DNA from: Cherax quadricarinatus
Lineage: Eukaryota; Arthropoda; Malacostraca; Decapoda; Parastacidae
Direction: 5' to 3'
NCBI RefSeq assembly: GCF_038502225.1
Contig: NC_091312.1
Coordinates: forward strand, 31,537,782-31,601,781
DNA length: 64,000 nt
Part shown: positions 1 through 12,362 of the stretch, in pieces
Layout: every line of letters starts with the position of its first letter
Numbering within the stretch: position 1 is the first letter of the stretch
Program-made: the position numbers and the translations under genes
The notes under the pieces: model-generated
The model's input: the letters and a program-made list of their open reading frames with translations, nothing else
Told to the model about the DNA's origin: nothing
The model's database searches: none

Positions 1-1710
1 CCCGCCTCTTCACCGACCGCTACTAGGTCCTCTCTCCCCCTGCTCCATGAGCTTTATCATACCTCGTCTTAAAACTATGTATAGTTCCTGCCTCCACTAC
101 ATCGCTTGCCAGACTGTTCTGCTTCCTAACTACTCTATGACTGAAGAAATACTTCCTAACATCCCTTACACTCATCTGAGTCTTCAGCTTCCAATTTGAC
201 CCCTTGTTTCTGTATCCCATCTCTGGAACATCCTGTCTCTGTCCACCTTGTCTATTCCATGCAGCATTTTGTATGTCATTATCATGTCTCCCCTAACCCT
301 CCTGTCCTCCAGAGTTGTCGGACCGATTTCCCTTAAACTTTCTTCATAGGACATTTCCCTTAGCTCTGGAACTAACCTTGTTGCAAACCTTTGCACTTTC
401 TCTAATTTCTTGATGTGTTTGACCAGGTGTGGGTTCCAAACTGGTGCTGCGTACTCCAGTATGGGCCTGACGTACACAGTGTATAAAGTCTTGAACGATT
501 CCTTACTGAGGTACCGGAACGCTATTCTCAGGTTTGCCAAGCGCCCATATGCCGCAGCAGTTATCTGGTTAATGTGTGCTTCTGGCGATGTACTCGGTAT
601 TATACTCACTCCTAGGTCTTTCTCCTTGAGTGAGGTTTGCAGCCTTTGGCCTCCTAGCCTTTACTCTGTCTGCGGTCTTCTTTGCCCTCCTCTGATCTTC
701 ATGACTTTGCATTTGGCGGGGTTAAATTCTAGGAGCCAGTTTCTGGACCACGCATCCAGCCTGTCCAGGTCTCTTTGTAGACCTGTCTTGTCCGCTTCTG
801 ATTTAATTCTCCTCATTACCTTCACGTCATCTGCAAACAGGGACACTTCTGAGTCCATCCCTTCTGTCATGTCGTTCACATATACCAAGAATAACACTGG
901 TCCCAGGACTGACCCCTGTGGGACCCCGCTCGTCACTGACGCCCACTGTGATACCTCATCATGGACCATGACTCGCTGTTGTCTCCCTGTTAGGTATTCT
1001 CTGATCCATTGCAGTGCCCTTCCTGTTATACGTGCCTGTTCCTCTAGCTTCTGTACTAATCTCTTGTGAGGAACTGTGTCGAGGGCCTTCTTGCAGTCCA
1101 AGCAAATGCAGTCAACCCACCCCTCCCTCTCATTTCTTACTTCAGCTACTTTGTCATAAAACTCTAGTAGGTTTGTGACACAGGATTTGCCTTCCATGAA
1201 TCCGTGCTGGCTGTTGTACTCTTGTTCTGCTCCAGGTGCTTCACCACTCTCCTCCTGATAATCTTTTCCAAGACTTTGCATACTATAGACGTCAGTGACA
1301 CTGGTCTATAGTTTAGTGCTTCATTTCTGTCTCCCTTCTTAAAGATGGGGACTACATTTGTCTTCTTCCATACTTCAGGTAGTTGCCCAGTTTCAAGGGA
1401 AGTGTTGAAGATTTTGGTTAGTGGCACACGTAGTGTCCCTGCTTACAGGGAGATGTTGTCCGGTCCCACCGCCTTTGAGGTATCAAAGTCACTTAGGAGC
1501 TTCTCCACCTCCTCCTCAGTTGTGTGTAATTCATCCAACACTTGTTGGTATATCCCTTGTTGCTGTACCCCACTGTTTTGTCTTCCCGTTGTCCCTTCAG
1601 CCTCCACTGTAAATACTTCCTGAAATCTCATGTTGAGCTCCTCACATACCTCCTGGTCATTTGTTGTAAGCTCCCCACCTTCTTTCCTTGTGATATAGTT
1701 CAGCTGGGCT
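1..1710 (-). pseudogene. CR1-type LINE (family C1), reverse transcriptase and C-terminal domain, broken
   Basis: Minus-strand pieces together cover the second half of a CR1-like ORF2. From 5' (right) to 3' (left): a pre-RT segment with KAVGPDNISL (1443-1631), an RT segment with NYRPVSLTSIV (1164-1427), the RT palm with SQHGFMEGKSC, GVPQGSVLGPVLF and the catalytic FADD box (661-1281), the CR1 C-terminal domain with LEKVQRFATR and YEESLREIGP (184-609), and a last piece ending in a stop near 23. The pieces lie in different frames, so at least three frameshifts separate them. The 5' half (endonuclease and ORF1) is missing: homology stops near 1710, where an LTR-like sequence begins. The left window edge cuts the 3' UTR. 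Non-functional remnant; clade assignment rests on the C-terminal motif style. Confidence 0.85.
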
Positions 1711-2290
1711 TGTGAGGTCTCTGGGGAGACCTAATTTAACCAATTATATGGTCACCTTGCCTTGGCAAATGTCTGTCAGAGACACGCCTTTTTGGCTTAA
1801 GACTGAGGTCTTTTGTTCTGGACGGCATCAGATCAACACCACGTGTGCACACCTCATTGTGGAGGGTGCTTTGACCACCATATAAGCCCAAGGAAGAGCA
1901 TAATCGGGAAATTCGTGCGGAGCTCTGGCCTGGGTGCAGAGCTCTGAGCAGAGAGACTTCGAGAGGAGCTGCTGCTGGGGTGCAGGGCTCGGGAGAAGGC
2001 TGCTGAAGTCTCTGGAGGAGACTGTTGGAGGCATTGGGCAGAGTACTGGCTTGGTGCAGTACTCGTGCTGTGTAGGTCTTGGGACCTGTGGCTTAGTTCC
2101 TGTGATGAACTCTCCTCTGAACCATATTGTAAGTTATATTCATTTTCGTCAAGTTGATTGTATTCCCTGTCTCACTGCTTATGTGTACCACCCCATTTAT
2201 ATAAACCACAATAATGTTCTCCTGTTCCTAAATATATTATTGTACAAGGACTTAATAATAAACTGTGTTTGAGTAGAATAGTAATATTCA
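1711..2290 (+). mobile_element. Possible solo LTR
   Basis: The segment begins TGTGAGG and ends TTCA, replaces the C1 sequence abruptly on its left, carries a TATA-like TATAAGCC at 1881 and an AATAAA at 2257 followed by a T-rich tail, and has no coding capacity. This is the layout of a U3-R-U5 long terminal repeat. I found no matching target-site duplication and no second copy in the window, so both ends and the identity are tentative. It could instead be a host promoter/3'-end fragment or another repeat. Confidence 0.3.
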
Positions 2291-2593
2291 CTGTCCCCAT
2301 TATTTATTCTTTTATTTTTTTTTTATTTCAAGTAGTGAGAGGGTGAGTAGTGTGGTGGGTAGAGTAATGAGAGGTGAAGGTGGTCACCAGTGACCTCACA
2401 TTACCTACCTACCGCTCACCTCTCCTGTCATCTCCTACCTACCTCCGCCGCAGGTCACCTACCTCCGCTAATCATCTCTCCAACCACCTCGCCTGCCTAC
2501 TCCCTCCGTTTACTTACATATTCTCGAATTACCCCTTACGTTCCAATACCCCCCTACATGACATCCTAAGCCTGATTACCTGGTCCTTGACTG

Positions 2594-2684
<91 letters not shown>
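2594..2684. repeat. (TG)n microsatellite
   Basis: About 45 uninterrupted TG dinucleotides. The open frames reading Val-Cys repeats here are artefacts of the repeat. Confidence 0.97.
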
Positions 2685-2685
<1 letters not shown>

Positions 2686-2712
2686 TTTGTGTGTATGTAT
2701 GAGTGTGTGTGA

Positions 2713-3118
2713 CCAAATTAATGTCTGTACAAATAACTCATCACGAGTGTGACAGGATATAAACGCGTAAATATTTAATTACCACTGTAACTTGTCCAGC
2801 AATCAAAACTGCGGCCCAGTCCTTGGACCCATTATGTACCTGTGTAGTCCTTTGACTGCCACCCACAGGATGAGTATGGGGTGCATAATAAAAATGTTAA
2901 ACTAACTCCCACTATATATCTCTTATATCCTTTACGGGATGAATTGACGCTGTTAAAAGCATCTTTTTCTAAGAAATTAGAGGCTTCCTTCTCTTCCACG
3001 GATCATAAAATATTGTAGGCGAAGAGAGAAACAGGTTTTGTTCCCACCATTTTTCTTACAGAATAAGACAGTAGCACTCTGCGGATGCATCCATTTTTTC
3101 AATTAAAAACAAAAGCTC
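2713..3118. other. Unassigned spacer with a short dispersed motif
   Basis: No gene is visible. The part at about 3035-3095 (tttgttcccacc, then an agaataagacagtagcac-like stretch) resembles 49680-49750 and 49963-50033, so it is probably an end fragment of a dispersed element, perhaps the 5' end of family L. Confidence 0.4.
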
Positions 3119-6100
3119 TTGCCCCCCAGTACCAACAATACCACCAGTCCGATAACATTCTTCTTTGCAAATATACAGGGTCTAAAGCCAGCAACAAACA
3201 ACAAAATACCTTTCATCCGTGGACTGCTTGCAGAGGCAAAGGCAATGTTCGTGGCTTTCACTGAGACCCACATAAAGGATCACTTGGACAACGAAATATT
3301 GATCCCAAGTTACAACCTATACAGATGTGACAGAGTGAACAGGCAAAAGGGGGGGGGGGGTTGGCCTGTACATTGCAGAGTCACTTGTTTGCACAGAACT
3401 GCTTAATGCCTCAAATGATGTAGTGGAAGTTTTAGCAGTAAAGGTCGAGAACCAAAGCCTAGTCATTGTGGTAGTCTACAAGCCTCCGGATGCAACATCC
3501 CAGCAATTCCAGGAACAGCTGTTAAAAATTGACCACTGTCTGGAAAATCTTCCAGCTCCTGCACCCAACATCTTGCTCCTGGGGGATTTTAACTTAAGGG
3601 ATCTAAAATGGAGGAATATAGCAAATGATATTGTTGCAGTAATAACACCAGGAGGCAGCTCTGATGAAAACTCACACTCACACGAGCTTTTAAATCTCTG
3701 CACAAAATTCAATTTAAACCAGCAAATAATAGAGCCTACTAGACTGGAGAATACACTAGACCTCATCTTCACTAACAATGATGATCTGATAAGAAATGTC
3801 ACCATATCAAAAACAATATACTCAGATCACAACATAATTGAGGTTCAGACATGTATGCGTGGAGCCCCAGACCGACATAATGAGACTAGTCACGAGGGAG
3901 CATTCACCAAATTCAACTTCAATAACAAAAACATAAAGTGGGACCAAGTAAACCAAGTCCTAACCGATATAAGCTGGGAAGATATGCTAAGCAACACAGA
4001 CCCCAACTTATGCCTAGAACAGATTAACTCGGTGACACTCGATGTATGCACAAGGCTTATTCCTCTAAGAAAAAGGAGGAGTAGATGTAAAATAGAAAGA
4101 GACAGGCGCTCCCTTTACAGGCGACGGAAAAGAATAACAGAGCGGCTAAAAGAGGTCAATATATCTGAAATGCGTAGGGAGACACTGGTCAGAGAAATAG
4201 CAAGCATCGAACTTAAGCTAAAAGAATCCTTTAGGAGTCAGGAATCGCGGGAAGAACTAAAAGCCATAAATGAAATCGAAAGAAACCCAAAGTATTTCTT
4301 CTCCTATGCCAAATCAAAATCGAGAACAACGTCCAGTATTGGGCCCCTACTTAAACAAGATGGGTCCTACACAGATGACAGCAAGGAAATGAGTGAGCTA
4401 CTCAAGTCCCAATATGACTCAGTTTTTAGCAAACCGCTAACCAGACTGAGAGTCGAAGATCAAAATGAATTTTTTATGAGAGAGCCACAAAATTTGATTA
4501 ACACAAGCCTATCCGATGTTATCCTGACGCCAAATGACTTCGAACAGGCGATAAATGACATGCCCATGCACTCTGCCCCAGGGCCAGACTCATGGAACTC
4601 TGTGTTCGTCAAGAACTGCAGGAAGCCCCTATCACGAGCCTTTTCCATCCTATGGAGAGGGAGCATGGACACGAATGTCGTCCCACAGTTACTAAAAACA
4701 ACAGACATAGCCCCACTCCACAAAGGGGGCAGTAAAGCAACAGCAAAGAACTACAGACCAATAGCACTAACATCTCATATCATAAAAATCTTTGAAAGGG
4801 TCCTAAGAAGCAAGATCACCACCTATCTAGAAACCCATCAGTTACACAACCCAGGGCAACATGGGTTTAGAACAGGTCGCTCCTGTCTGTCTCAACTATT
4901 GGATCACTACGACAAGGTCCTAAATGCACTAGAAGACAAAAAGAATGCAGATGTAATATATACAGACTTTGCAAAAGCCTTCGACAAGTGTGACCATGGC
5001 GTAATAGCGCACAAAATGCGTGCTAAAGGAATAACAGGAAAAGTCGGTCGATGGATCTATAATTTCCTCACTAACAGAACACAGAGAGTAGTCGTCAACA
5101 GAGTAAAGTCCTAGGCAGCTACGGTGAAAAGCTCTGTTCCACAAGGCACAGTACTCGCTCCCATCTTGTTCCTCATCCTCATATCCGACATAGACAAGGA
5201 TGTCAGCCACAGCACCGTATCTTCCTTTGCAGATGACACCCGAATCTGCATGACAGTGTCTTCCATTGCAGACACTGCAAGGCTCCAGGCGGACATCAAC
5301 CAAATCTTTCAGTGGGCTGCAGAAAACAATATGAAGTTCAACGATGAGAAATTTCAATTACTCAGATATGGTAAACATGAGGAAATTAAATCTTCATCAG
5401 AGTACAAAACAAATTCTGGTCACAAAATAGAGCGAAACACCAACGTCAAATACCTGGGAGTGATCATGTCGGAGGATCTCACCATCAAGGACCATAACAT
5501 TGTATCAATCGCATCTGCTAGAAAAATGACAGGATGGATAATGAGAACCTTCAAAACTAGGGAGGCCAAGCCCATGATGACACTCTTCAGGTCACTTGTT
5601 CTATCTAGGCTGGAATATTGCTGCACACTAACAGCACCTTTCAAGGCAGGTGAAATTGCCGACCTAGAAAATGTACAGAGAACTTTCACGGCGCGCATAA
5701 CGGAGATAAAACACCTCAATTACTGGGAGCGCTTGAGGTTCTTAAACCTGTATTCCCTGGAACGCAGGAGGGAGAGATACATGATTATATACACCAGAAA
5801 AATCCTAGAGGGACTAGTACCGAACTTGCACACGAAAATCACTCACTACGAAAGCAAAAGACTTGGCAGACGATGCATCATCCCCCCAATGAAAAGCAGG
5901 GGTGTCACTAGCACGTTAAGAGACCATACAATAAGTGTCAGGGGCCCGAGACTGTTCAACTGCCTCCCAGCACACATAAGGGGGATTACCAACAGACCCC
6001 TGGCAGTCTTCAAGCTGGCACTGGACAAGCACCTAAAGTCAGTTCCTGATCAGCCGTGCTGTGGCTCGTACGTTGGTTTGCGTGCAGCCAGCAGCAACAG

Positions 6101-6195
6101 CCTGGTTGATCAGGCTCTGATCCACCAGGAGGCCTGGTCACAGACCGGGCCGCGGGGGCGTTGACCCCCGGAACTCTCCAGGTAAACTCCAGGTA
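3119..6195 (+). pseudogene. Family P LINE, 5'-truncated copy 1: APE endonuclease plus RT ORF2, broken
   Basis: A near-identical partner of the full-length copy at 33049-37623. It begins at the ORF2 N-terminus; ORF1 is absent, as expected for 5' truncation during target-primed reverse transcription. Endonuclease motifs are readable (TETHIKD, LLLGDFNLR, YSDHNIIEV), then RT motifs (GPDSWNSVF, NYRPIALTSH, DFAKAFDKCDHG, SSVPQGTVLAP, FADDTRIC) and the family C-terminus ([15 protein letters not shown]). Two lesions: a run of 12 G at 3349-3360 shifts the frame (14 G in copy 2), and a G-to-T change makes an in-frame TAG at 5112-5114. Otherwise one frame continues from 3423 to 6164. The 3' end is the repeated ctccaggtaa tail. 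Inactive copy. Confidence 0.93.
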
Positions 6196-6439
6196 ATTAG
6201 TAAGGAATGTGTGGCTTGTAACATCATACACGCTTGAAAGTAATCGCGTAATCTTAATTGGCTGATCTGAGTCTCTGTCGTCATGGTTGCTAATACGTAC
6301 ACTGTTGGTGTTTCCGTGGGGGGAATTGTATGGAAGGAGAAAGTTGGCATCCTTGGTGTACTGAGAAGCTTGTGATGGTGCCCCACACTAGCCATCATGC
6401 TTGGTCAGTATGCTGCGTGCATGCTGCTGCTGGACCACC
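6196..6439. other. Unassigned spacer
   Basis: Sequence between the family P tail and the minisatellite. I recognise nothing in it. Confidence 0.3.
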
Positions 6440-6615
6440 TCTATACCCCTGCATAACCCCTCTACCCCTGTATAGTTTGTCCTCGTACCCTCTGCCAAGC
6501 CTCTCTGCTACCTCATGCTTTGTATCCTACCTCATGCTTTGTATACTCCTACTTCATACCTTGTATCTACCTCATGCCTTGTATCCTACCTCATGTCTTG
6601 TATCTTCATGCCTTG
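6440..6615. repeat. Degenerate minisatellite, about 20 bp unit
   Basis: Repeated variants of ctacctcatgctttgtatc, clearest from 6505 to 6610. The same kind of unit, with different spacing, makes up the array at 11210-11515 on the other side of the Bel/Pao element. Confidence 0.8.
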
Positions 6616-7537
6616 TGTGGAGAAATTTTCTCCAGGAGGGGGTATCAGCCCCTTTCAGCCCCTTTCATCCCCTTTCAGCCCCTTTCAGTCCTTTCATCCC
6701 TGAGGGGTCCGCCCCTCTCAGAAAGGGCAATGGTGTCTTCTGCATCAACACTCTAATGAATTCCAGACCAGCGTGTGTAAGTCACGTCATGGCTGACCAG
6801 TGTTGCAACCAATGTGAGTTAACAAGAGTAATTAATCTCTGTACTGCAACAGGAAAGATACAGGAAAACTCTACCTCACTTTATTCACGTGTGAGACAAT
6901 AAAGAACTCTCATTGATCGAGACATATCAAGAAATCAAGCATTTGTGTTGCAAATTGTTGCAGTTTGGCAAAGAAGGACAAAACACTGGTGTCATCGAAT
7001 CCTTTATATGAGGGCAAGTCAGGCCAGCGAGGGGCGCTGTGGGGTAGATTCCTTTTAGACTGAGTCGAGACAACTCGTGCATCAAACTGTAATAACAAAG
7101 GCAATAGTGATCATGGGTTTTGTTAATAAAAGTATCTCACCGGACACAAACAATTACAGAGAAGTGTGATCAGCTTACTGTAATGATATCACTATGCAAA
7201 AGACAAATCTTGTGGAACATTGTGTACTGTGTGCATATTCCTAAACTGTGGAAGACGTGAACATCCAAGGACACTTCAAGTCACCTATCCCTGTCGAATA
7301 TGGTGCATACAGCACCATAGCTCATGCTACAAGAGCAAGGTAGGTTTTGAATTTGCTTGTAGTGCATGGGACTGCACAGTTCTTGTGTCACAAGGGGTTC
7401 AAAATCATCATGTAGTCGGCAGTATGGTGTGGGCTTTTGAGCCCAAACCAGTATGTATAAATTCAGCAATCAGTTTCTGAGATATGCTGAATAACACCCC
7501 CTAGGGGTAATTATACTTGCCACTAATCTTTATTACA
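6616..7537 (+). repeat. Bel/Pao 5' LTR
   Basis: Begins TGTGGAGAAATTTTCTCC and ends ATTACA, that is TG...CA termini. It contains an internal run of repeated agcccctttc units near 6650-6700 and an AATAAAG signal near 6898. It aligns along its length with 10175-11073 and, inverted, with 52477-53384. Confidence 0.85.
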
Positions 7538-7545
7538 GCCCAAGT

Positions 7546-9860
7546 GTGGTTGCATCGAACTTGTCTCTAGAAATGAGTCAAGCATGGGATGAAATATCCA
7601 GGGAGTTTAAACAACTTCATCAAATTAAATTTCCCAGACAGATAAGTCAAGAGGGAAACAAGTACACATTACATGTGTTCTGTGATGCGTCAACCAGAGG
7701 TTATGGCGCTGTAGCTTACATGAGTAATGCTGAAGGAGGTACACTAATTACTTCAAAGGCCAGGGTAGCACCTTGAAGGTCAGAACAGTACCACAACTGG
7801 AACTGACAGCACTCTATGTAGGTACAAAATTAGGTGTCTATCTCAAAGTACATGTACTTGATCATCTCACTATTGAAAAAACCGTGATCTGGAGTGATAA
7901 TGAAGCAGTTTTTCAGTGGTTAAGAAATAATAAGAGTAAGTTGGTCTGTGTACAGAACTGAGTAGAAGAAATAAAATAGATGCAGAGAGACTATCTCTTT
8001 CTCCACGTCTCTACGTCTCTACCCAAGAGAATCCAGCTGACATGTCACCCGGTGTCCCAATTAAAAAATCTGTGGATAATAAATTATGGCTCCGCGGAAA
8101 AATGAAAATAACTGGCCTCAACAAAAAGCTCACATTATGCCAGAAGAAATAGTCTGCTTGAATACCGCAGAAAAAAAAACTGTTTAAATAAAACAGACAC
8201 ACCAGAAATAGTCATTGATGGATCTAAATACTCATCTTTAGGTAAACTCTTAAGAGTTACAGCTCTTATTTTTAAAGTCATTAAAGGGATAAAACCTAAT
8301 TATGAATTACCTGAATCCATTTATTACTGAGTAAGACAAATACAGAAAGATGTTTTCTGTACAGAGTATAAATTTCTGGAAACACAAGATAAATCCCCAG
8401 AGAAACTTGATGTGATTAATTCTTTAGGACTTTATCTCGACTCAGAAAAGAGTATAAGATGTCGAGGAAGAATTCATAATTCTTCACTATCTACAGAAGC
8501 CATATATCCAATATTGATCCCTAAGAATCATTGGCTAACAAAACTGATTGTTAAAAACGCCCACAGAAACGTGTTACATGGTGGGGTAGCTGACACTGTC
8601 ACATATGACAATCCTACTGGATACCTCAAGGTCGACGAAGTGTGAAAAAACAAATAAGGGACTGCATTATTTGTCGTCACTGCGATATGCGAGGACAGTA
8701 TGTCAGTATCCAAGTCCACCTCCATATCCCTCTGAAAAAGTTCGTCATGTCGCTCCATTTGAGGTGACAGGTGTAGATTACACTGGACCAATAATTTTAA
8801 CTAAAACAGTTGACAAAATTCCTATCAAGGTGTACCTCTATTTGTTCACATGTGCTACGACTAGAGCAGTACATTTAGAAGTAGCCACTAACATGTCTGC
8901 TGAAATCTTTATCAAATTTCTCAGAAGGTTTGCAGCCAGAAGGGCGTGTCCCAGACTGATAATTTCAGACAATGCAACGAACTTTGTTGCTGGTGCTGCT
9001 TATGTAAGTAAGATCTTTGAGCAACCAGAGATACAACAGATGTTGAATCAACGCAGTTTCGTTGGAGATACATTCCTCCTTAATCTCCATGACACGGCGG
9101 ATTTTATGAAAGAATGATCGGCATCGTAAAACGTTGTTTAAGGAAGACTCTTCATCGTCAGAGAATCGACTCAGAAGAATTTCGCACAGTTGTGACTGAA
9201 ATAGAAAACAGAGTCAACAACAGACCTCTAACTTATGTTACCGATGATCTAGACAATTTAGAAGTATTAAGTCCATCTCATTTACTCCATGGCAAAAGGC
9301 TCGAACCTGTTCCTCCCATAAATGATCAAGAAATCAAAGAGGATCCTACTTATTTTGAACCTGAGCAACTCAGACGTAAATTAAAGCACCTTAATAAAGT
9401 GATTGAACGTTGGGAGAAGATTTGGCGAGAAGATTATCTCACCTCATTGAGAGAACACTTCTATGGAGCTGGTCCCCTCAAGGAAGGTTCCTTGATGTTG
9501 GTGAGGGGCTCTTGATTTAGGGAATTGGATCTGTGCTCCAGTTCCCCAAATTAAGCCTGAATGCCTTCCACATCCCCCCCCCAGGCGCTGTATAATCCTC
9601 CGGGTTTAGCGCTTCCCCCTTGATTATAATAATAATAATAATAATATGGAGCTGGTGTTCCTGAAAATCATAAGTCCCTGAGACCCGGTGACATAGTGAT
9701 TATTGACAATGATTGTCCGAGGTCCCAATGGCCTCTTGGAAAAATTGTGACCATATATCCTGATGCAAATGGAATCATCAGGACAGTTGATGTTTTGAGC
9801 AAAGGTGTAGTGCATAAACGGACAATATATAAATTAGTGCCGTTAGAATTACAGTGTTGA
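7546..9860 (+). pseudogene. Bel/Pao pol remnant: RNase H, integrase, C-terminal DUF5641-like domain
   Basis: Plus-strand frames give, in order: an RT-RNase H connection and RNase H start (LHVFCDASTRGYGAVAYM, 7546-7776), the rest of RNase H (WSDNEAVFQWLRNN, 7773-7961), the integrase zinc-binding region with its histidines (AHRNVLHGG, 8412-8645), the integrase core with the first aspartate in GVDYTGP, the second in IISDNATNF and the glutamate just before MIGIVKRCLR (8605-9130), then NNRPLTYVTDD and the Pao-specific tail ending KRTIYKLVPLELQC. Frameshifts separate most blocks (near 7775, 8640 and 9110), and the tail is split by a SINE at 9474-9644. The stop is at 9858-9860. The D,D,E residues are visible, but the polyprotein is broken in several places. 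Confidence 0.9.
9474..9644 (+). mobile_element. SINE-A, complete copy with 12-bp target duplication
   Basis: A 171-bp insertion in the Bel/Pao tail, bounded by the direct repeat TATGGAGCTGGT (9462-9473 and 9645-9656). It starts cccctcaaggaaggttcc, includes cgggtttagcgcttcccc and ends in an (AAT)n tail. No clear Pol III A or B box is seen, so it may be a short non-autonomous LINE derivative rather than a tRNA SINE. Confidence 0.92.
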
Positions 9861-9965
9861 AAACAAAATTAGTGATTCTCCAGAAACCCCTCAGACTAAA
9901 GCTGTTCAGAAAAGACAATCAGCAGTGGTGGCGAGTGAGAAAATCAAATTAATGTTAAGTGATGA

Positions 9966-10126
9966 TTATTATTATAATCAAGGGGGAAGCGCTAAACCCG
10001 GAGGATTATACAGCGCCTGGGGGGGGATGTGGAAGGCATTCAGGCTTAATTCGGGGAACTGGAGCACAGATCCAATTCCCTAAATCAAGAGCCCCTCACC
10101 AACATCAAGGAACCTTCCTTGAGGGG
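9966..10126 (-). mobile_element. SINE-A, complete inverted copy with 13-bp target duplication
   Basis: Reverse complement of the copy at 9474-9644, bounded by TGTTAAGTGATGA at 9953-9965 and 10127-10139. It lies 320 bp from the first copy in opposite orientation, so a transcript through both could fold into a long hairpin. Confidence 0.92.
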
Positions 10127-10174
10127 TGTTAAGTGATGAATAGTTCACCTGCAGCGAATCTCTGTCGCCCCCAG

Positions 10175-11073
10175 TTTGGAGAAATTTTCTCAAAGAGGGG
10201 GGTATCATCCCCTTTCAGCCTTTTTCAGCCCTGAGGGTCCTCCCCTCTCAGAAAGGGCAGTGGTGTCTTCTGCATCAATATTTTAATTGATTCAAGGCCA
10301 GAGTGTGCAGTGAGTCACATCATGGCTGACCAGTGTTGCAACCAATGTGAGTTAACGAGAGTAATTAATCTCTGTACTGCAACAGGAAAGGTACAGGAAA
10401 ACTCTACCTCACTTTATTTACGTGTGAGACAATAAAGAACTCTCATTGATCGAGACATATCAAGAAATCAAGCATTTGTGTTGCAAATTGTTGCAGTTTG
10501 GCAAAGGACAAAACACTGGTGTCATCGAATCCTTTATATGAGGGCAAGTCAGGCCAGCGAGGGGCGCTGTGGGGTAGATTCCTTTTAGACTGAGTCGAGA
10601 CAACTCGTGCATCAAACTGTAATAAAAACAATAGTGATCATGCGTTTTGTTAATAAAAGTATCTCAACGGACACAACAATTACAGAGAAGTGTGATCAGC
10701 TTACTGTAATGATATCACTGTGCAAAAGACAAATCTTGTAGAACATAGTGTATCAGTGTGCATATTCCTAAACTGTGGAAGACGTGGATATCCAAGGACA
10801 CTTCAGCTTCTATCAGGTCACTTACACCTGTCGAATATGGTGCATACAACACCATAGCTCATGCTACAAGAGCAAGTAGGTTTTGAATTTGCTTGTAATG
10901 CATGGGACTGTGCAGTTCTTGTGTCACAAGGGGTTCAAAATCATCCTGTTGTCGGCAGTATGGTGTGGGCTTTTGAGCCCAAACCAGTATGTATAAATTC
11001 AGCAATCAGTTTCTGAGATATGCTGAATAACACCCCCTAGGGGTAATTATACTTGCCATTAATCTTTATTACA
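10175..11073 (+). repeat. Bel/Pao 3' LTR
   Basis: Aligns with 6616-7537 with small indels and substitutions. Its first bases read TTTGGAG instead of TGTGGAG, so the terminal TG is mutated. It contains the same AATAAAG signal near 10431. Confidence 0.83.
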
Positions 11074-11209
11074 GCCCAAGTGTGGTTGCATCGACGACTG
11101 CAAGAACTTTCTGGCAGTGGTTGCCGAACAGTGTAGTCGTCATTAAGCTAAGTCCTATTACAGTTAACTTATTATATGACTTGCTTGTTTGTATGCAAAA
11201 CCCCACACT

Positions 11210-11515
11210 TTGTATCTTCATACGTCTTGTCTTTTATATTTCTACCTCTTGTCTTGTATTTTCCTACCTCTTGTCTTGTATTTTGCTACCTCTTGTCTTG
11301 TATTTTCCTACCTCTTGTCTTGTATTTTGCTACCTCTTTTCGTGTATTTTCCTACCTCCTGCCTTGTATCCTCCTACCTCATGCGTTGTATCTTCATGCC
11401 TTGTATCTTCCTACCTCCTGCCTTGTACCCTCTTACCTTCTACCCTCCTATCTCCTTTCTAGTATTCTCCTGCCTTTTGCCCTCTTATCTCCTTCCTAGT
11501 ATCCTCCTGCCTTGT
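11210..11515. repeat. Minisatellite, about 22 bp unit
   Basis: Roughly a dozen copies of ttgtattttcctacctcttg variants, grading into ctcctgccttgtatcctcc. Open frames across it are repeat artefacts. Confidence 0.85.
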
Positions 11516-12362
11516 GTTGGCAACTTGAGAGATCTACAAGATACAGTCAGATACACTTCTGATAACTATGTTAGCCTTTTTTTATGTATCTTTATGCTCC
11601 TGCGCTACCGTCCTCAGGAGGGATGTACAATAAACAAGCCGCTTCGGTGCCGCTTCGGTGGCAATATGTAAATCTAAATAGGAGACAACCGTGATAACAA
11701 ACTATAATACCCAACTACAGTCTCGACTGAACAGAGGCTCAGAAAGGCACTCTTGCAACCACTCCAAAATGCTTTCTTGGTGTAAAAAATGGCGAAGGAT
11801 CAGCAGAAGGCAAAAGAGGAATTGCTTTCAGAGTTAAGGGTTAAGACGGAGTCAGGGAGACGTGAGAAAGAAAGAAATGGGACAGGGAAATGAAGCGTTA
11901 CTAGAGACAGGGGCTTTAAACCCTGAAGAACACACTTAACTACATTATTGTAAATGATTCTGCCTCTCATTCTCCAGCTTGAGACGTATTGTTGATGCTA
12001 CTGCAATATTTTACTGTGATCGTGGTTTTCGCTTACCGATTTCTTTGGTTTCGGTTTTAACATAACCTAGTTGATGTGTTTTTTACGGACACTAGTTATT
12101 TTAATTAACCTCTTGCAAAGTTATGTAATTAGCGTGCTTGCGAGTGTGAATATTTTTATTACGTGGAGTAAGTGGCCTCTTGGCCCCCAGCGCTCTGTGA
12201 ACTTTTAATGCGTCATGAGGAAGGGATAGGCATGGTCTTGAAGATAAGATAGAGGCGAGGGAGGAAATCACTGCCAGTGGGAAATACATATATATGACTG
12301 AAAATAAATTGTCAAGGCCAGAGACGAAAGATAAGAGGCGGTAGCTCTTGCGTTTTATGGTG
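11516..12362. other. Unassigned spacer
   Basis: About 850 bp without a recognisable coding region, RNA gene or element end. Confidence 0.35.

Larger units (their letters stand above)
6616..11073 (+). mobile_element. Bel/Pao LTR retrotransposon, internally deleted
   Basis: Two related long terminal repeats (6616-7537 and 10175-11073) flank a plus-strand internal region that encodes only the end of pol (RNase H, integrase, DUF5641-like tail). Gag, protease and most of RT are missing: RNase H-proximal sequence starts within ten bases of the 5' LTR. About 21 bases after each LTR are also shared (gcccaagtgtggttgcatcga), so the true LTR edge or the deletion joint may lie slightly further right. 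Two SINE-A copies inserted later at 9474-9644 and 9966-10126. No flanking target duplication is recognisable. Not autonomous. Confidence 0.85.

Noticed and set aside
410..1069. Plus-strand frame of 219 codons
   Set aside because: It is the antisense shadow of the family C1 RT; all motifs are on the minus strand.
2594..2712. Open frame of alternating Val-Cys
   Set aside because: Produced entirely by the (TG)n microsatellite.
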